From NCBI GenBank assembly GCA_029817715.1, contig JARUPY010000087.1, positions 5,126,726 to 5,190,725 of the forward strand: DNA of 64,000 nucleotides, read 5' to 3'. The translations under genes and the position numbers were made by a program. This DNA comes from Melastoma dodecandrum (lineage: Eukaryota > Streptophyta > Magnoliopsida > Myrtales > Melastomataceae). The notes beneath the pieces were generated by a model, which saw nothing but the letters and a program-made list of their open reading frames with translations, searched no databases and had not been told where the DNA came from. Positions within the stretch are counted from its first letter, which is position 1. The number at the start of each line of letters is the position of its first letter. Below are positions 22,143 through 32,060 of the stretch, piece after piece.

Positions 22143-24272
22143 ATGGACGGACATGCGGAGGGAGGGCTTAAGAATGTGAGCTCGGTCTGCTCGATATCCG
22201 AGATGGATGACTACGATCTCTCTCGCCTTCTGGACCGGCCCAGACTGAACATTGAGCGCCAGAGGTCTTTCGACGAGAGGTCCCTTAGCGAGCTCTCGAT
22301 CGGGTTCACGAGAGCTCATTTGGATAATCTAGAGAGTACTTATTCTCCGGGAAGGAGATCGGGGTTCGACACCCCTGCCTCCTCAACTCGCAACTCCTTT
22401 GAGCCCCATCCAATGGTTGCGGAAGCCTGGGATGCCCTGAGAAGATCTCTTGTCTACTTCAGGGGTCAACCTCTGGGCACGCTTGCCGCGGTTGATCATG
22501 CGGCTGAAGAGGTTTTAAACTACGATCAGGTAAAAACTATCTGATATGGCGGATGTATTCTGTAGCTTTGAATTTCTGCTGTGTAATTTCTCAGACATGA
22601 TCTTGATACGTTTGATGTGGTTTTACCTCGTCCTCTTAGATTTTTGTCCGAGATTTTGTTCCTAGCGCATTGGCCTTTCTGATGAACGGGGAACATGACA
22701 TTGTCAAGAATTTCCTCGTGAAGACGCTGCAAATACAGGGGTGGGAAAAGAAAATTGACAGATTCAAGCTTGGCGAAGGGGTAATGCCAGCTAGCTTTAA
22801 AGTCCAACATGATGCTACCAGAAAATCGGATACTATTGTTGCAGATTTTGGGGAGAGTGCCATTGGAAGGGTCGCACCCGTTGACTCTGGTTTCTGGTGG
22901 ATTATCTTGCTTCGCGCATACACAAAGTCCACCGGCGATCTTTCTCTGGCAGAAACTCCAGAATGTCAGAAGGGCATGAGGCTAATTTTAACTCTTTGCC
23001 TTGCAGAAGGTTTTGACACCTTCCCTACCCTGCTTTGTGCTGATGGATGCTCGATGGTTGATCGAAGAATGGTATGTGGAACTCCATCGTGAGCATTTTA
23101 TTTATCTTCTTCTTGTGCTGGCTTGCCTCGCTGGTTTATAAATTAGTTTTGCTTAGCTATGCCTGGTCGATGGCGGAGAGAAGATACTAGTTAATCGGGG
23201 TTGTTGGTGCGTCTCTTTGGGATCAGAGTAGCTGCTTGAGTAATCATTGGCTGAACTCTAAGGTTGCGGCAGTAACCCATTGAGAATTTTGGTTTGCGCA
23301 GGGCATTTATGGCTATCCGATCGAAATTCAAGCTCTCTTCTTCATGGCACTGAGGTGTGCGTTGGCAATGCTTAAACATGACGAGGAAGGAAAAGAATGT
23401 ATCGAGAAAATAGTGAAACGATTACATGCCTTGAGCTATCATATGAGGAGTTATTTCTGGCTCGACTTTCAACAGCTAAATGACATATACCGCTACAAAA
23501 CCGAGGAATACTCCCACACAGCGGTAAATAAGTTCAACGTTATTCCAGATTCGATCCCTGATTGGGTGTTCGACTTCATGCCAACACGTGGTGGTTACTT
23601 CATTGGGAACGTCAGCCCTGCAAGGATGGACTTTAGATGGTTCGCCCTGGGTAACTGCGTCGCGATATTAGCTTCTCTCGCCACCCTGGAGCAGTCAGCG
23701 GCCATTATGGATCTTATAGAAGCTCGATGGGAGGAATTGGTCGGTGAAATGCCGCTGAAGATAACTTATCCCGCATTGGAAGGTCATGAGTGGCGGATCG
23801 TGACCGGTTGTGATCCTAAGAACACCAGATGGAGTTACCATAATGGAGGCTCTTGGCCAGGTATGCTTGCTTTCTTCATCTTCTGTAGCGGGCCGTTCTG
23901 CATACTTCTCTTTTCATGGGGGATGTGGGCAACATCGTCTTTTGATGCTACATCTGTCTCATAATTGCGCGTGCAGTCCTCCTGTGGCTCTTAACGGCCG
24001 CCTGCATCAAAACTGGACGTCCACAGATTGCGAGACGGGCAATCGATCTCGCAGAATCTCGTCTGCTCAAGGACAGCTGGCCAGAGTACTATGATGGGAA
24101 ACTTGGTAGATTCGTCGGCAAGCAGTCCCGGAAATATCAAACGTGGTCAATAGCGGGGTACCTAGTGGCGAAGATGATGTTGGAGGATCCTTCGCACCTA
24201 GGAATGATCTCGTTGGAAGAAGACAAACAGATGAATCCAGTTCTTAAGAGATCTTCCTCTTGGAATTGTTGA
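22143..24272 (+). CDS. Neutral/alkaline invertase, GH100, cytosolic type
   Basis: Four exons join in phase to 557 residues: 22143-22529, 22640-23071, 23302-23860 and 23977-24272. All introns are GT-AG. The enzyme splits sucrose to glucose and fructose at neutral to alkaline pH. The N-terminus ([20 protein letters not shown], then [16 protein letters not shown]) is that of the cytosolic clade and shows no transit peptide. GH100 blocks include [93 protein letters not shown]-type region ([15 protein letters not shown]), [27 protein letters not shown] and EYYDGK. It ends in LKRSSSWNC; the Ser-rich tail resembles 14-3-3 sites known in CINV1, which is inference. The gene looks intact. Confidence 0.94.
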
Positions 24273-25279
24273 TAAATCAAATCCGGGCGCCGGGAAACAC
24301 AGCAGGAGATACGAGTTGCTGCTGGTCGGTTCTTGCACGAGATTCTTCCGTGAGTTATGGCTTGTTTTTTTCTTTTCTTTTTCTTTTTCTAAGTCTGGAC
24401 TTGAGCTTGAATTCGCAAGCTATTTCTTCTGTAACATAGTTGTCATCCCAAACAAACTGCAATTCTCTGCCGAATAAATGAAAGAGGTACTCCAAAATCG
24501 CGAGATGGCATACCCAAGACAGTGAAGTGATGGATCTTGATGCGAGGACAGTCCGACATCGGTACCGGGAGTAATTTTTACTAGGGATAACAGAATCCCT
24601 AGGACTACAACTGCATACTATTCAAAAACTGCAGGAACAAGCCGACCACTGATCATTATTAGTAAAGCAAGAACCAAAATGTGGTGCTGGCTGCTGACCC
24701 CTCTGGAATTTCGACATCAGTTAATGAAAGTTCTACACACACAACCTAAGGTTTGTTGTTAGATCACTCGCTTCTGGAGTTCAAAGCTCATCCAGAATAC
24801 TTTCCAGAAGCCTGTTCGATTGACGCACAGCAGACCTCAGTTCCCTTAACTCACTAAGTCGGGATGGTACATGGCATGGACCTGTAACCATTGATTTGGG
24901 AGGACAGTTCCCGATGGTTGCTGCATAGGTCGCTGCGCCGACTTGTAATTTCTTGGGAGAGATGTTCCATCTGCACGGATAAATTGTTTAATGCCTCTGG
25001 CAGCCGGAGGTCATCGTCCTCGGCGCCCTCCTCTTCATGCCTACCTATAACTTCCCACCACGGTGCAAGGTACTTCCATTTCGAGTTATCAAGCGACGGC
25101 AGCCTTCGCAACTGATTTGTAGTGCTATTCCTCAATCAGATCACCTCGGCCACCAACCCGTTATCACTATAATGCACTTTGTTAATATGCGATCTAACTC
25201 TAAGCAGTCCACCTTCGTTGGACACGTCTTCCATATAACAATGGAATTTACCAACCCCATCGTCGTGTTGGTCGTCTCC
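24273..25279. other. Invertase 3' flank and remnant of an interrupted minus-strand gene
   Basis: 24273-24500 is the invertase 3' UTR region. On the minus strand, 24854-25279 has open frames with coding-like composition (DNSKWKYLAPWWEVIGRH, LPEALNNLSVQMEHLSQEI), the second probably a short coiled coil. They match no family I recognise. They continue in sense with open frame at 51137-51300 beyond element B, so this may be the 3' part of a gene split by B. Confidence 0.4.
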
Positions 25280-25470
25280 CGTTCGCGTAGGAAACGGATC
25301 ACGCCGGAAATATTTGGCAATAAGACTCACATGAATTTGTAGATATGGTCGCCAGTAAGTAATTGAAGAGATTGATTGAATGCAAACAGTTTTTATACGA
25401 AGTAAAGAAAGTTTACAACCATAAAAATAAAAATAAGGACGGTAGTAAGATTGTAGATTATCTACAGTGC
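25280..25470 (-). repeat. Element B 3' LTR, distal piece
   Basis: This matches 49918-50105, the inner end of B's other LTR (GTTCGCGTAGGAAACGGATC and onward). The terminal base is C where the other LTR has T. It ends at AGTGC (25466-25470), the target site duplicated by element A. Confidence 0.88.
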
Positions 25471-26479
25471 TGTTGACATGGCAAATACTTTTGGGCCTGG
25501 GCTTAGAACAGAGACCCAGTAATCCCTCAAGTCACACTCCTAGTCGGCCCAAGATACAGCCGTCTAGGCCGATCCATGACGAAGTCGACTAGGTCGATTT
25601 ATGACGAAGTCGATTAGGTCGATTTACGACGAAGTCGACTAGGTCGACTTATGAACGGGGTCGACTACGTCGACTCACAACAAAGGAGTATGGCGATCAA
25701 AGTCAACCAAGATGACTCAACAGTAGCTAGGCCTACTAGTAGGGTCAAAGTCGACGGAATTCTGGATAAGTCGACCAAGTCGATCGTAGTCCGTACAGAT
25801 CAGTCAAGTCGACGAGGTTAAAATAAATTTATTCATTTTCAATCACGTTTGTTAAAGATCGTAACTGATCTTAAATATCCAGGAACGTGATCCCATATAT
25901 CAAGGGGGTTGTTGAGACACTCCCACGATATTAGGGATCACGATCTATAACACGATCTGCAAAACGATCTATCTGTTACGTGTTAATCACGTACAAGTCC
26001 TCTATAAATAGCAGAGGAATTCTTCAAGATAAAGACACGACCATACACAGCCAAAACTCTGAGGTTTGTTCGTCAACCTTAGGAATTAGATACCTCGACC
26101 CGGTTTGTAGGTCAACTCCCCATCCACCAGCAGAGTGAGCTCGTAGGGCCTTTGCTGTCAACTCCCGCCAGCGACACCACCGACGGAGTGAGCTCGTAGG
26201 GCCTTCGTCACAGCTTTCCGCCAGCGACCACCACCGATGGAGCGAGCTTCCAAGGCCTTCGTCACAAGTTCTCCGCCGTCACAGATTTCCACATCGTTGT
26301 CACCACTTGCACTTTTTTCATTTCTGATGGCTGTAAGCCCTGTTTTCTTAATTCGTTAAGATTGTAAGACTTGCATTTTATTTCAATAAAATTGTGCATC
26401 TTCTTACTGGCGACCACAACTCAATTCCTGTGAGTCCTTTGCCAAATATTTCCGACGTGATCCGTTCTATAGGCGAACA
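25471..26479 (+). repeat. Element A 5' LTR
   Basis: Runs from TGTTGACATGGC to GGCGAACA. A TCGAC-rich tandem repeat (about 26-bp unit, roughly four copies) lies at 25577-25680. A TATA box (TATAAATA) is at 26003-26010. A short GAGTGAGCTCGTAGGGCC repeat lies in the transcribed part (26130-26240). Confidence 0.92.
26003..26010 (+). promoter_or_regulatory. TATA box in element A 5' LTR
   Basis: TATAAATA, with its copy at 38040-38047 in the 3' LTR. Position in the middle of the LTR fits the U3/R boundary. The 3' copy points out of the element into B's LTR. Confidence 0.6.
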
Positions 26480-26485
26480 CGTTTT

Positions 26486-26503
26486 TGGCGACCACAGTGG
26501 GAG
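26486..26503 (+). other. Element A primer-binding site
   Basis: TGGCGACCACAGTGGGAG starts six bases after the LTR. It resembles the tRNA-Arg-type site (TGGCGACTCC...) used by several Tat/Ogre elements. The same string occurs inverted at 49894-49911 in element B. Confidence 0.7.
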
Positions 26504-26534
26504 AACGATTGAGGAAAAAGGATCTTAGTCTCAA

Positions 26535-26726
26535 ATGCCGAGAAATACTCGAAGCCGTGAGTCTCAGAATCCCTTAGATGGGGAAAACCAGGAACTTCCT
26601 CCGGGAATGAACTTGGAAGCGCCGGCCCCAGGAGGCCAGGCAGCTACAAACCAGTCCACTTTTGATTCACACGCCCAAGCGCCGGCCCTAGGAGGCCAGG
26701 CAGCTACAAACCAGTCCGCTTTTTGA
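26535..26726 (+). pseudogene. Element A gag, N-terminal part before frameshift
   Basis: Starts MPRNTRSRESQNPLDGENQE, like B's MAKNTRSGVTRDP at 49868. A 60-bp tandem duplication (26617-26676 and 26677-26736) repeats the APxGGQAATNQS segment. The second copy has one extra T in a T run near 26715, which throws the frame; the rest of gag continues in the next frame from about 26740. Confidence 0.75.
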
Positions 26727-26775
26727 TTCACATGCCCCGTCCGAATTTATTTCGAGACTGGAGTTCCACAAGGAA

Positions 26776-29700
26776 TTGGGGAATGTGCGTCAGGAATTGA
26801 CTGATATGAAGGGCATCCTAATCGATGTCCAAACTCTAATAGGACGTCTTTCTGGCCCGAGGGACGAGGAAAGAGTGCGACCTCGTATGAGAGAGGCCCC
26901 CTTTAGGGAGTCTACGTTCATGGCAGACGCTCGTCGGACTACTCAAGGGCCACGTAACGTGACTTTTGAGCAATCTGAGATAAGGACGAATGCTCTCTTT
27001 GAACCCGGAAATCTGGTTTCCCCTGGTCGACCCTCTTCTTCACGTAGTCGACCAGCGAATACGTATTGGGATGAGGCAGAGGACTTCCAAGAGGAAGCAG
27101 ATCGGGGGGAGGATTTTATTCCGGCTCGTCGCCCTGGAAAAGAGCCAATGGTCGACGCAGTTGGAGGTCCCTATGAGCCTGGACCCCGGAGTGGTAATCA
27201 TCGTGAGGAGCCTTCATTTTATGTAAGGGATCCAACGAGTCAGACAATGGGAGAAAGGTCTCCGTATAGCCCGTCAAGGCCAACTCGGCTCGCACGGCAG
27301 GGGCCGATAGGCGGTGTACCCCCAGACTTAAGAGAGGCCATAACTCAGGTTATAGAGCAAGTCGTCCCCGGAATAGCTCGGCGAGATGACACCTGTTTAT
27401 ACAGGCCTCCTTATCCTGCGTACATTGACAGGGATTTCCCTTTACCTAGGGGTTATAAGGTGCCCGACTTCACTCGCTTCTCAGGCGAAGATGAAATGAC
27501 CCCACTTGAGCATATTGCTCGCTTCACTCATCAACTTGGCGAGGCGGCCGGGAATGACTTCTGGAAACTAAAGCTCTTCCCGAATTCATTAACCGGGGAT
27601 GCCTTTACCTGGTATGCAGGTTTGCCGTCGGGGTCAGTAGCTTCATGGACTCAGATGCAGTCCATGTTTGTTAAAACCTTTGCTCGACTTGATACCCCCA
27701 TGTCGATGTTTGAGGTTATGCGCCTTAGGCAGGCTAATGGGGAACACCCGGGGCAGTTTTTAATGAAACTTAGAAAGGCCTTATTACGGTGTAGGCCTCC
27801 CATACCGGAGAAAGACCAGTTGCTCCTCGCATTAAATGCGTTGTCCATTCATTTCCAGAAAAAGCTTCAAGGGGAGCGCTTTGCCGATTTATATGATTTG
27901 GCAAGAAGAGCCACTGAGTACTATCAGCTCCTAACAGAAGAGGCCAAGCTGACTCGAGCCTACCAAGTTGATACGTATGAAGTCGACGTGGCCGAGTTTG
28001 TTAAGGGAGAGTCAACTATATGTGACCTCTTGACTAGGAAAAATTCTAAAGCCAAAGCCTCCCAGAAAAATGTCGAGGAAAGGAAGTACTCCTTCGACAC
28101 AGATAAAGTCGACGCCATTTTTGACTGGCTTTATCAAAAGAAAAGGATCAGGCTTAAGCCTGGTCATCGAGTCCCTCAGACAGAAAGGGAAAAAAGTAGG
28201 AATTACTGCAAGTGGCATGGTTCCTTCACCCATACTACCAAGGACTGCCTGTCCTTTAGAAACATAATTCAGGATTTAATAGAGTCTAAAGAGCTCTGTT
28301 TTCCTGAAGTCGATGAAGTCGGCATGGTGGATGATAATCCAATTGACGACGAAGTCGCCATTCATACATTTGATATATTTGACACTGAGGTTAACCTTGT
28401 AGAGGTCATTAACGACTCTGCTATACCCTCGCAGGATTTGCAAGCAACCGGCGAGACCCTGGTGGCTAATGCCCTGATGAAGCGACTGGCTGAGCGTGGG
28501 GTCGTCATCCTGCCAAAGGGAAGGGACAAGTGGCTTTGCCACTGGCACCTGAACGACACTCACACGACAGACCAATGCCACACATTTAAGAAGTACCTGT
28601 TGGACAGTAAGACAGAAGACTGGTATGACCTGACTCCTTTTGAAGAAGCAGCAATGTCATTGACTGCCCCCCGAGGACCTTCTCACGTCCTCAAAAGTCC
28701 TCCTAGTGTGGATCGCCGATCAGCTTCGCGAGGAGGAAGAGGAGGTTCCCAGGGGCATGGGGGGAATGGAGAGGCAGCCGCCCGGGGTACAGAACGCCCA
28801 GCACGGCGACTTGAGTTTATGGACTCGTCCGGCCAGAGAGTCGTCAAGCAGGGGTACACTAGGACTACCCCTGTCAAAGAGATAAGACCTGTGGAAGAGC
28901 ATAAGGGAGTAGACCGACCCCAACAGGCTGCAAGTCGCAGGCCTCGATATGCGTCACAGACAGTCGACCCCCAGGAATTGCGGAGGGGACCTCCTATCGC
29001 CCAATTCTTGGATGAGAAGCTACTGTGCCAGAAGTGCAAGCTGATCGCCCACAATCGGATACTTATTACCCAGCTCTGCACAGCATGCTGCGTCAGCTAT
29101 TTCTTGCGGCTGGTCGACTTGTCCGCAAAAGGAGAGATGCTGGTAAAAGCGGTCCGCCCCGAGGGTACAGGTAATTCAAACCCCAGTAAACCCTCCTCGA
29201 ATAGACCAGAAAATACTCCAGCGCAGGTGGGGTATGACCCAGTCGACGGCAGATTCGTGGAGGTAAGCCGACTCCTTTTTGGTTCTAAGAAACCAAAATT
29301 CGTCAAAGCCCCTAACCCTTCGTCTCAATGGCAGAAGGTGGAAAGGAAGGTTGCGCCCCCTTTAAGGGCTCAGAAGAGAAAGGAAAGGCGTCTAAGTCAC
29401 GCCCAAAAAAGACCTAGGATGACCCCTGCGGTGCCACCCTCGGAAGGGAACCAAGCCGCAGAGAAACAAGTCGCGGAGCCCGAACGGGTCGAGTCTACTG
29501 ATTACTCGGAAAACCCGGGCTCAAGCTTCGACTACACTCCTCTACGAGGAGACAGGCCCTGCGACTTCAACGCAGAACAAGGGCCCCTCGTGAGTTGTAA
29601 CGCTCTCACCTTTCCTGCGGAGTTCGCCTGCAACGACAAGTCGGAGGCGCCGAAAGGTAAAACCCTGGACTCTAAGGTCACTTCTTTTCCATCTGGCTTC

Positions 29701-30507
29701 CCTCTGCACTGGCTGAGGAAACCATCGGATCGCATGAAACAGCACATGCACTCGTTATACATCGCAGCCACCTTTGACGGTGTTTTGGTGGGTCGAGTCT
29801 TAATAGACAACGGCGCCACCGTCAACGTTCTCCCACTCACCAAGTTTAGACTACTTGGGTACAAGCCTAGCGAGTTGGTACGAACCGACGTGGCTGTAAG
29901 CGGCTTTAATGGGAGGAAGTCCGAATGCCTGGGGATATGCTCTGTGCATTTAGGCGTCGGAAGACACGAGCAGGAAACTGCTTTCTTCGTAATTGACATA
30001 GCCCCTTCGTTTAATGCGCTTTTGGGACGCGATTGGCTTCATAAAGCCGCCGCGATCCCGTCGACTTTGCACAGGGAGTTGATTTTATGGCTTGACTCTG
30101 AAATAGAGACTATCAGGGCTGATGAATACTCCTGTTGTGACAAGGGCATTTTACATGCAGAAACATGCAAGACGATCAAGGACCTCACCTTGGATCAACG
30201 CTACAAGCTAGGAGACCCTACTGTCGGACCCCTAGGTGAACCCTCCGGGAAGTTCGACTTCATTGTGAGCTATGGCACCTCTCACCCCAAGCCTGATGAG
30301 GGACCAATCGTGCCGACAGGATGGGGCCCCGACTTCACGGACAAGGATATAGATGAGGTCCTGCAGGAAGTAGTCCCGACCAAGGATGGAGGCGAGACAG
30401 ACAACAGTCCTAATGGCGACAAGGGGGAGGCGCCCAAGAGCCAGGAAAGTGCTGCGACGGAGTTGGAGCCCGATAGACTCCTGCACGAAGGGTTGTATGG
30501 ACAGTGA
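26776..30507 (+). CDS. Element A gag and protease open frame
   Basis: A 1243-codon frame. Residues about 220-380 are the retrotransposon gag domain (YKVPDFTRFSGEDEMTPLEH, LFPNSLTGDAFTWYAGLPSG, FARLDTPMSMFEVMRLRQ). Two related Cys/His segments follow (YCKWHGSFTHTTKDC and CHWHLNDTHTTDQC). A Pro/Gly/Arg-rich linker leads to a retropepsin-like domain near residue 1010 with VLIDNGATVNVLP and ALLGRDWLH. The active-site triad is DNG, not DSG, a variant shared with B. It ends at a TGA (30505-30507), and pol resumes in another frame. The first ATG is not the true start; the N-terminus lies at 26535. Confidence 0.85.
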   Translation: MGNVRQELTDMKGILIDVQTLIGRLSGPRDEERVRPRMREAPFRESTFMADARRTTQGPRNVTFEQSEIRTNALFEPGNLVSPGRPSSSRSRPANTYWDEAEDFQEEADRGEDFIPARRPGKEPMVDAVGGPYEPGPRSGNHREEPSFYVRDPTSQTMGERSPYSPSRPTRLARQGPIGGVPPDLREAITQVIEQVVPGIARRDDTCLYRPPYPAYIDRDFPLPRGYKVPDFTRFSGEDEMTPLEHIARFTHQLGEAAGNDFWKLKLFPNSLTGDAFTWYAGLPSGSVASWTQMQSMFVKTFARLDTPMSMFEVMRLRQANGEHPGQFLMKLRKALLRCRPPIPEKDQLLLALNALSIHFQKKLQGERFADLYDLARRATEYYQLLTEEAKLTRAYQVDTYEVDVAEFVKGESTICDLLTRKNSKAKASQKNVEERKYSFDTDKVDAIFDWLYQKKRIRLKPGHRVPQTEREKSRNYCKWHGSFTHTTKDCLSFRNIIQDLIESKELCFPEVDEVGMVDDNPIDDEVAIHTFDIFDTEVNLVEVINDSAIPSQDLQATGETLVANALMKRLAERGVVILPKGRDKWLCHWHLNDTHTTDQCHTFKKYLLDSKTEDWYDLTPFEEAAMSLTAPRGPSHVLKSPPSVDRRSASRGGRGGSQGHGGNGEAAARGTERPARRLEFMDSSGQRVVKQGYTRTTPVKEIRPVEEHKGVDRPQQAASRRPRYASQTVDPQELRRGPPIAQFLDEKLLCQKCKLIAHNRILITQLCTACCVSYFLRLVDLSAKGEMLVKAVRPEGTGNSNPSKPSSNRPENTPAQVGYDPVDGRFVEVSRLLFGSKKPKFVKAPNPSSQWQKVERKVAPPLRAQKRKERRLSHAQKRPRMTPAVPPSEGNQAAEKQVAEPERVESTDYSENPGSSFDYTPLRGDRPCDFNAEQGPLVSCNALTFPAEFACNDKSEAPKGKTLDSKVTSFPSGFPLHWLRKPSDRMKQHMHSLYIAATFDGVLVGRVLIDNGATVNVLPLTKFRLLGYKPSELVRTDVAVSGFNGRKSECLGICSVHLGVGRHEQETAFFVIDIAPSFNALLGRDWLHKAAAIPSTLHRELILWLDSEIETIRADEYSCCDKGILHAETCKTIKDLTLDQRYKLGDPTVGPLGEPSGKFDFIVSYGTSHPKPDEGPIVPTGWGPDFTDKDIDEVLQEVVPTKDGGETDNSPNGDKGEAPKSQESAATELEPDRLLHEGLYGQ

Positions 30508-32060
30508 CGAAGGAAGAGGCTATGCAGTCGCTGATCTCCTCCAGCGACTTCAGGAGTATGCTAGGAAGTCTAGGAAATTAGGTTGCCAAATAAGCAATGT
30601 AAATGCTGAGGCTAACTTATCTAAGTCCATTGATACCAACTTAGGCGGTGTCCAGGGGCGCGAGTCACTCATGATGCCATGTGACCCGCTTGTAAGTATC
30701 AATTTAGGCGAGGAATCTAGCCCTCGGATCGTTTTCGTTAGTTCTTCAATGAATAAAGAACTTTTCAATTCTATTAAGGCTACTCTTGAAGAATTCAAAG
30801 ACTGTTTCGCCTGGGACTATACTGAAATGCCTGGCCTAGATCGCCGACTTGTAGAACATAAGTTGCCAATCAGAGCAGGATTTAAACCAGTCCAACAGGC
30901 ACCAAGGAGAATGACTCATGAAGTCACTCAGGCAGTATTCGAAGAAGTCAAGAAGCTCTTTAAAGCTGGGTATATAAGAACATCGAGGTACACCGAGTGG
31001 ATATCCAGCATAGTCCCTGTCATCAAAAAGAATGGCAAGATTAGAGTCTGCATCGACTTCAGAGACCTAAATCGTGCTACTCCAAAGGATGAATATCCCA
31101 TGCCCATTGCAGACGACTTAGTTGATAAGACTGCAGGGCACCAAATTATGTCATTCATGGATGGTTTCTCAGGATATAACCAAATTTTCTTGGCTGAGGA
31201 AGATATCCATAAAACCGCGTTCAGATGTCCCTTAGGCATTTTCGAGTGGGTAGTCATGCCGTTTGGGCTTAAAAACGCTGGTGCAACTTACCAACGAGCC
31301 ATGAACGCCATTTTTGATGCTTCGATTGCCAAAACAGTCGAGGTATACATAGATGATATAGTGGTCAAATCAAAAGACGAGAGGTCGCATGTTAATGATC
31401 TTAGGAATGCTTTCATCCAAATGAGAAAACACCAGCTCAAACTAAATCCTCTCAAATGTGCTTTTGGAGTAAGAGCAGGACATTTCCTGGGGTTCCTAGT
31501 CCATCAACGTGGCATAGAAGTCGACCAGAACAAAGTGAATGCCATTCAAAGATTGAACCCTCCGAGTAACAAGAAGCAGTTACAGGCTTTCTTAGGGAGG
31601 GTCAATTATCTAAGGCGATTTATTGGTAACGTCGCTGGACGGACAGAAGTCTTATCGACTTTACTAAAGGCAAAGGGAAATTTTGTGTGGAGCGACGAAC
31701 ACCAAAAAGCATTTTAAGGCTTAAAGGAGTATTTAATGAAGCCTCCTGTGCTTGCCCTCCTCGGATAGGAAAGCCCTATCTGCTTTACGTGGCAGCGACT
31801 GAATCAGTCATCGGTGCCATGTTAGCCCAAGAGGCGGAAGACAAAACTGAGAGAGCGGTTTAGTATTTGTCAAGACAACTAACCGCTACAGAAAAACGCT
31901 ATACAATTAAGGAGAAGTTATGCCTGTCAGTCTTTTATACTGTTACTAAGCTAAGACATTATATTGGATCCCAAGAGGTTCATGTCATTACCAAGTCTCC
32001 CGTCATAAAATATTTTTTCAAAAGTCCCCTGCTAACTGGGAGAATTAGTATGGAGTTTAG
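30508..32060 (+). pseudogene. Element A reverse transcriptase and gypsy RNase H
   Basis: The RT frame is open to 31717. It contains IKKNGKIRVCIDFRDLNRAT, MSFMDGFSGYNQIFLAEEDI, MPFGLKNAGATYQRAMN, the YIDDIVVKS active site and FLGFLVHQRGIEVDQNKV. A TAA at 31715-31717 ends it inside the RT/RNase H linker. The gypsy-type RNase H follows in pieces (PYLLYVAATESVIGAMLAQE; KRYTIKEKLCLSVFYTVTKL; LRHYIGSQEVHVITKS) with a TAG at 31861 and a frame change near 32060. The RT motifs are intact but the polyprotein is not continuous. Confidence 0.87.
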
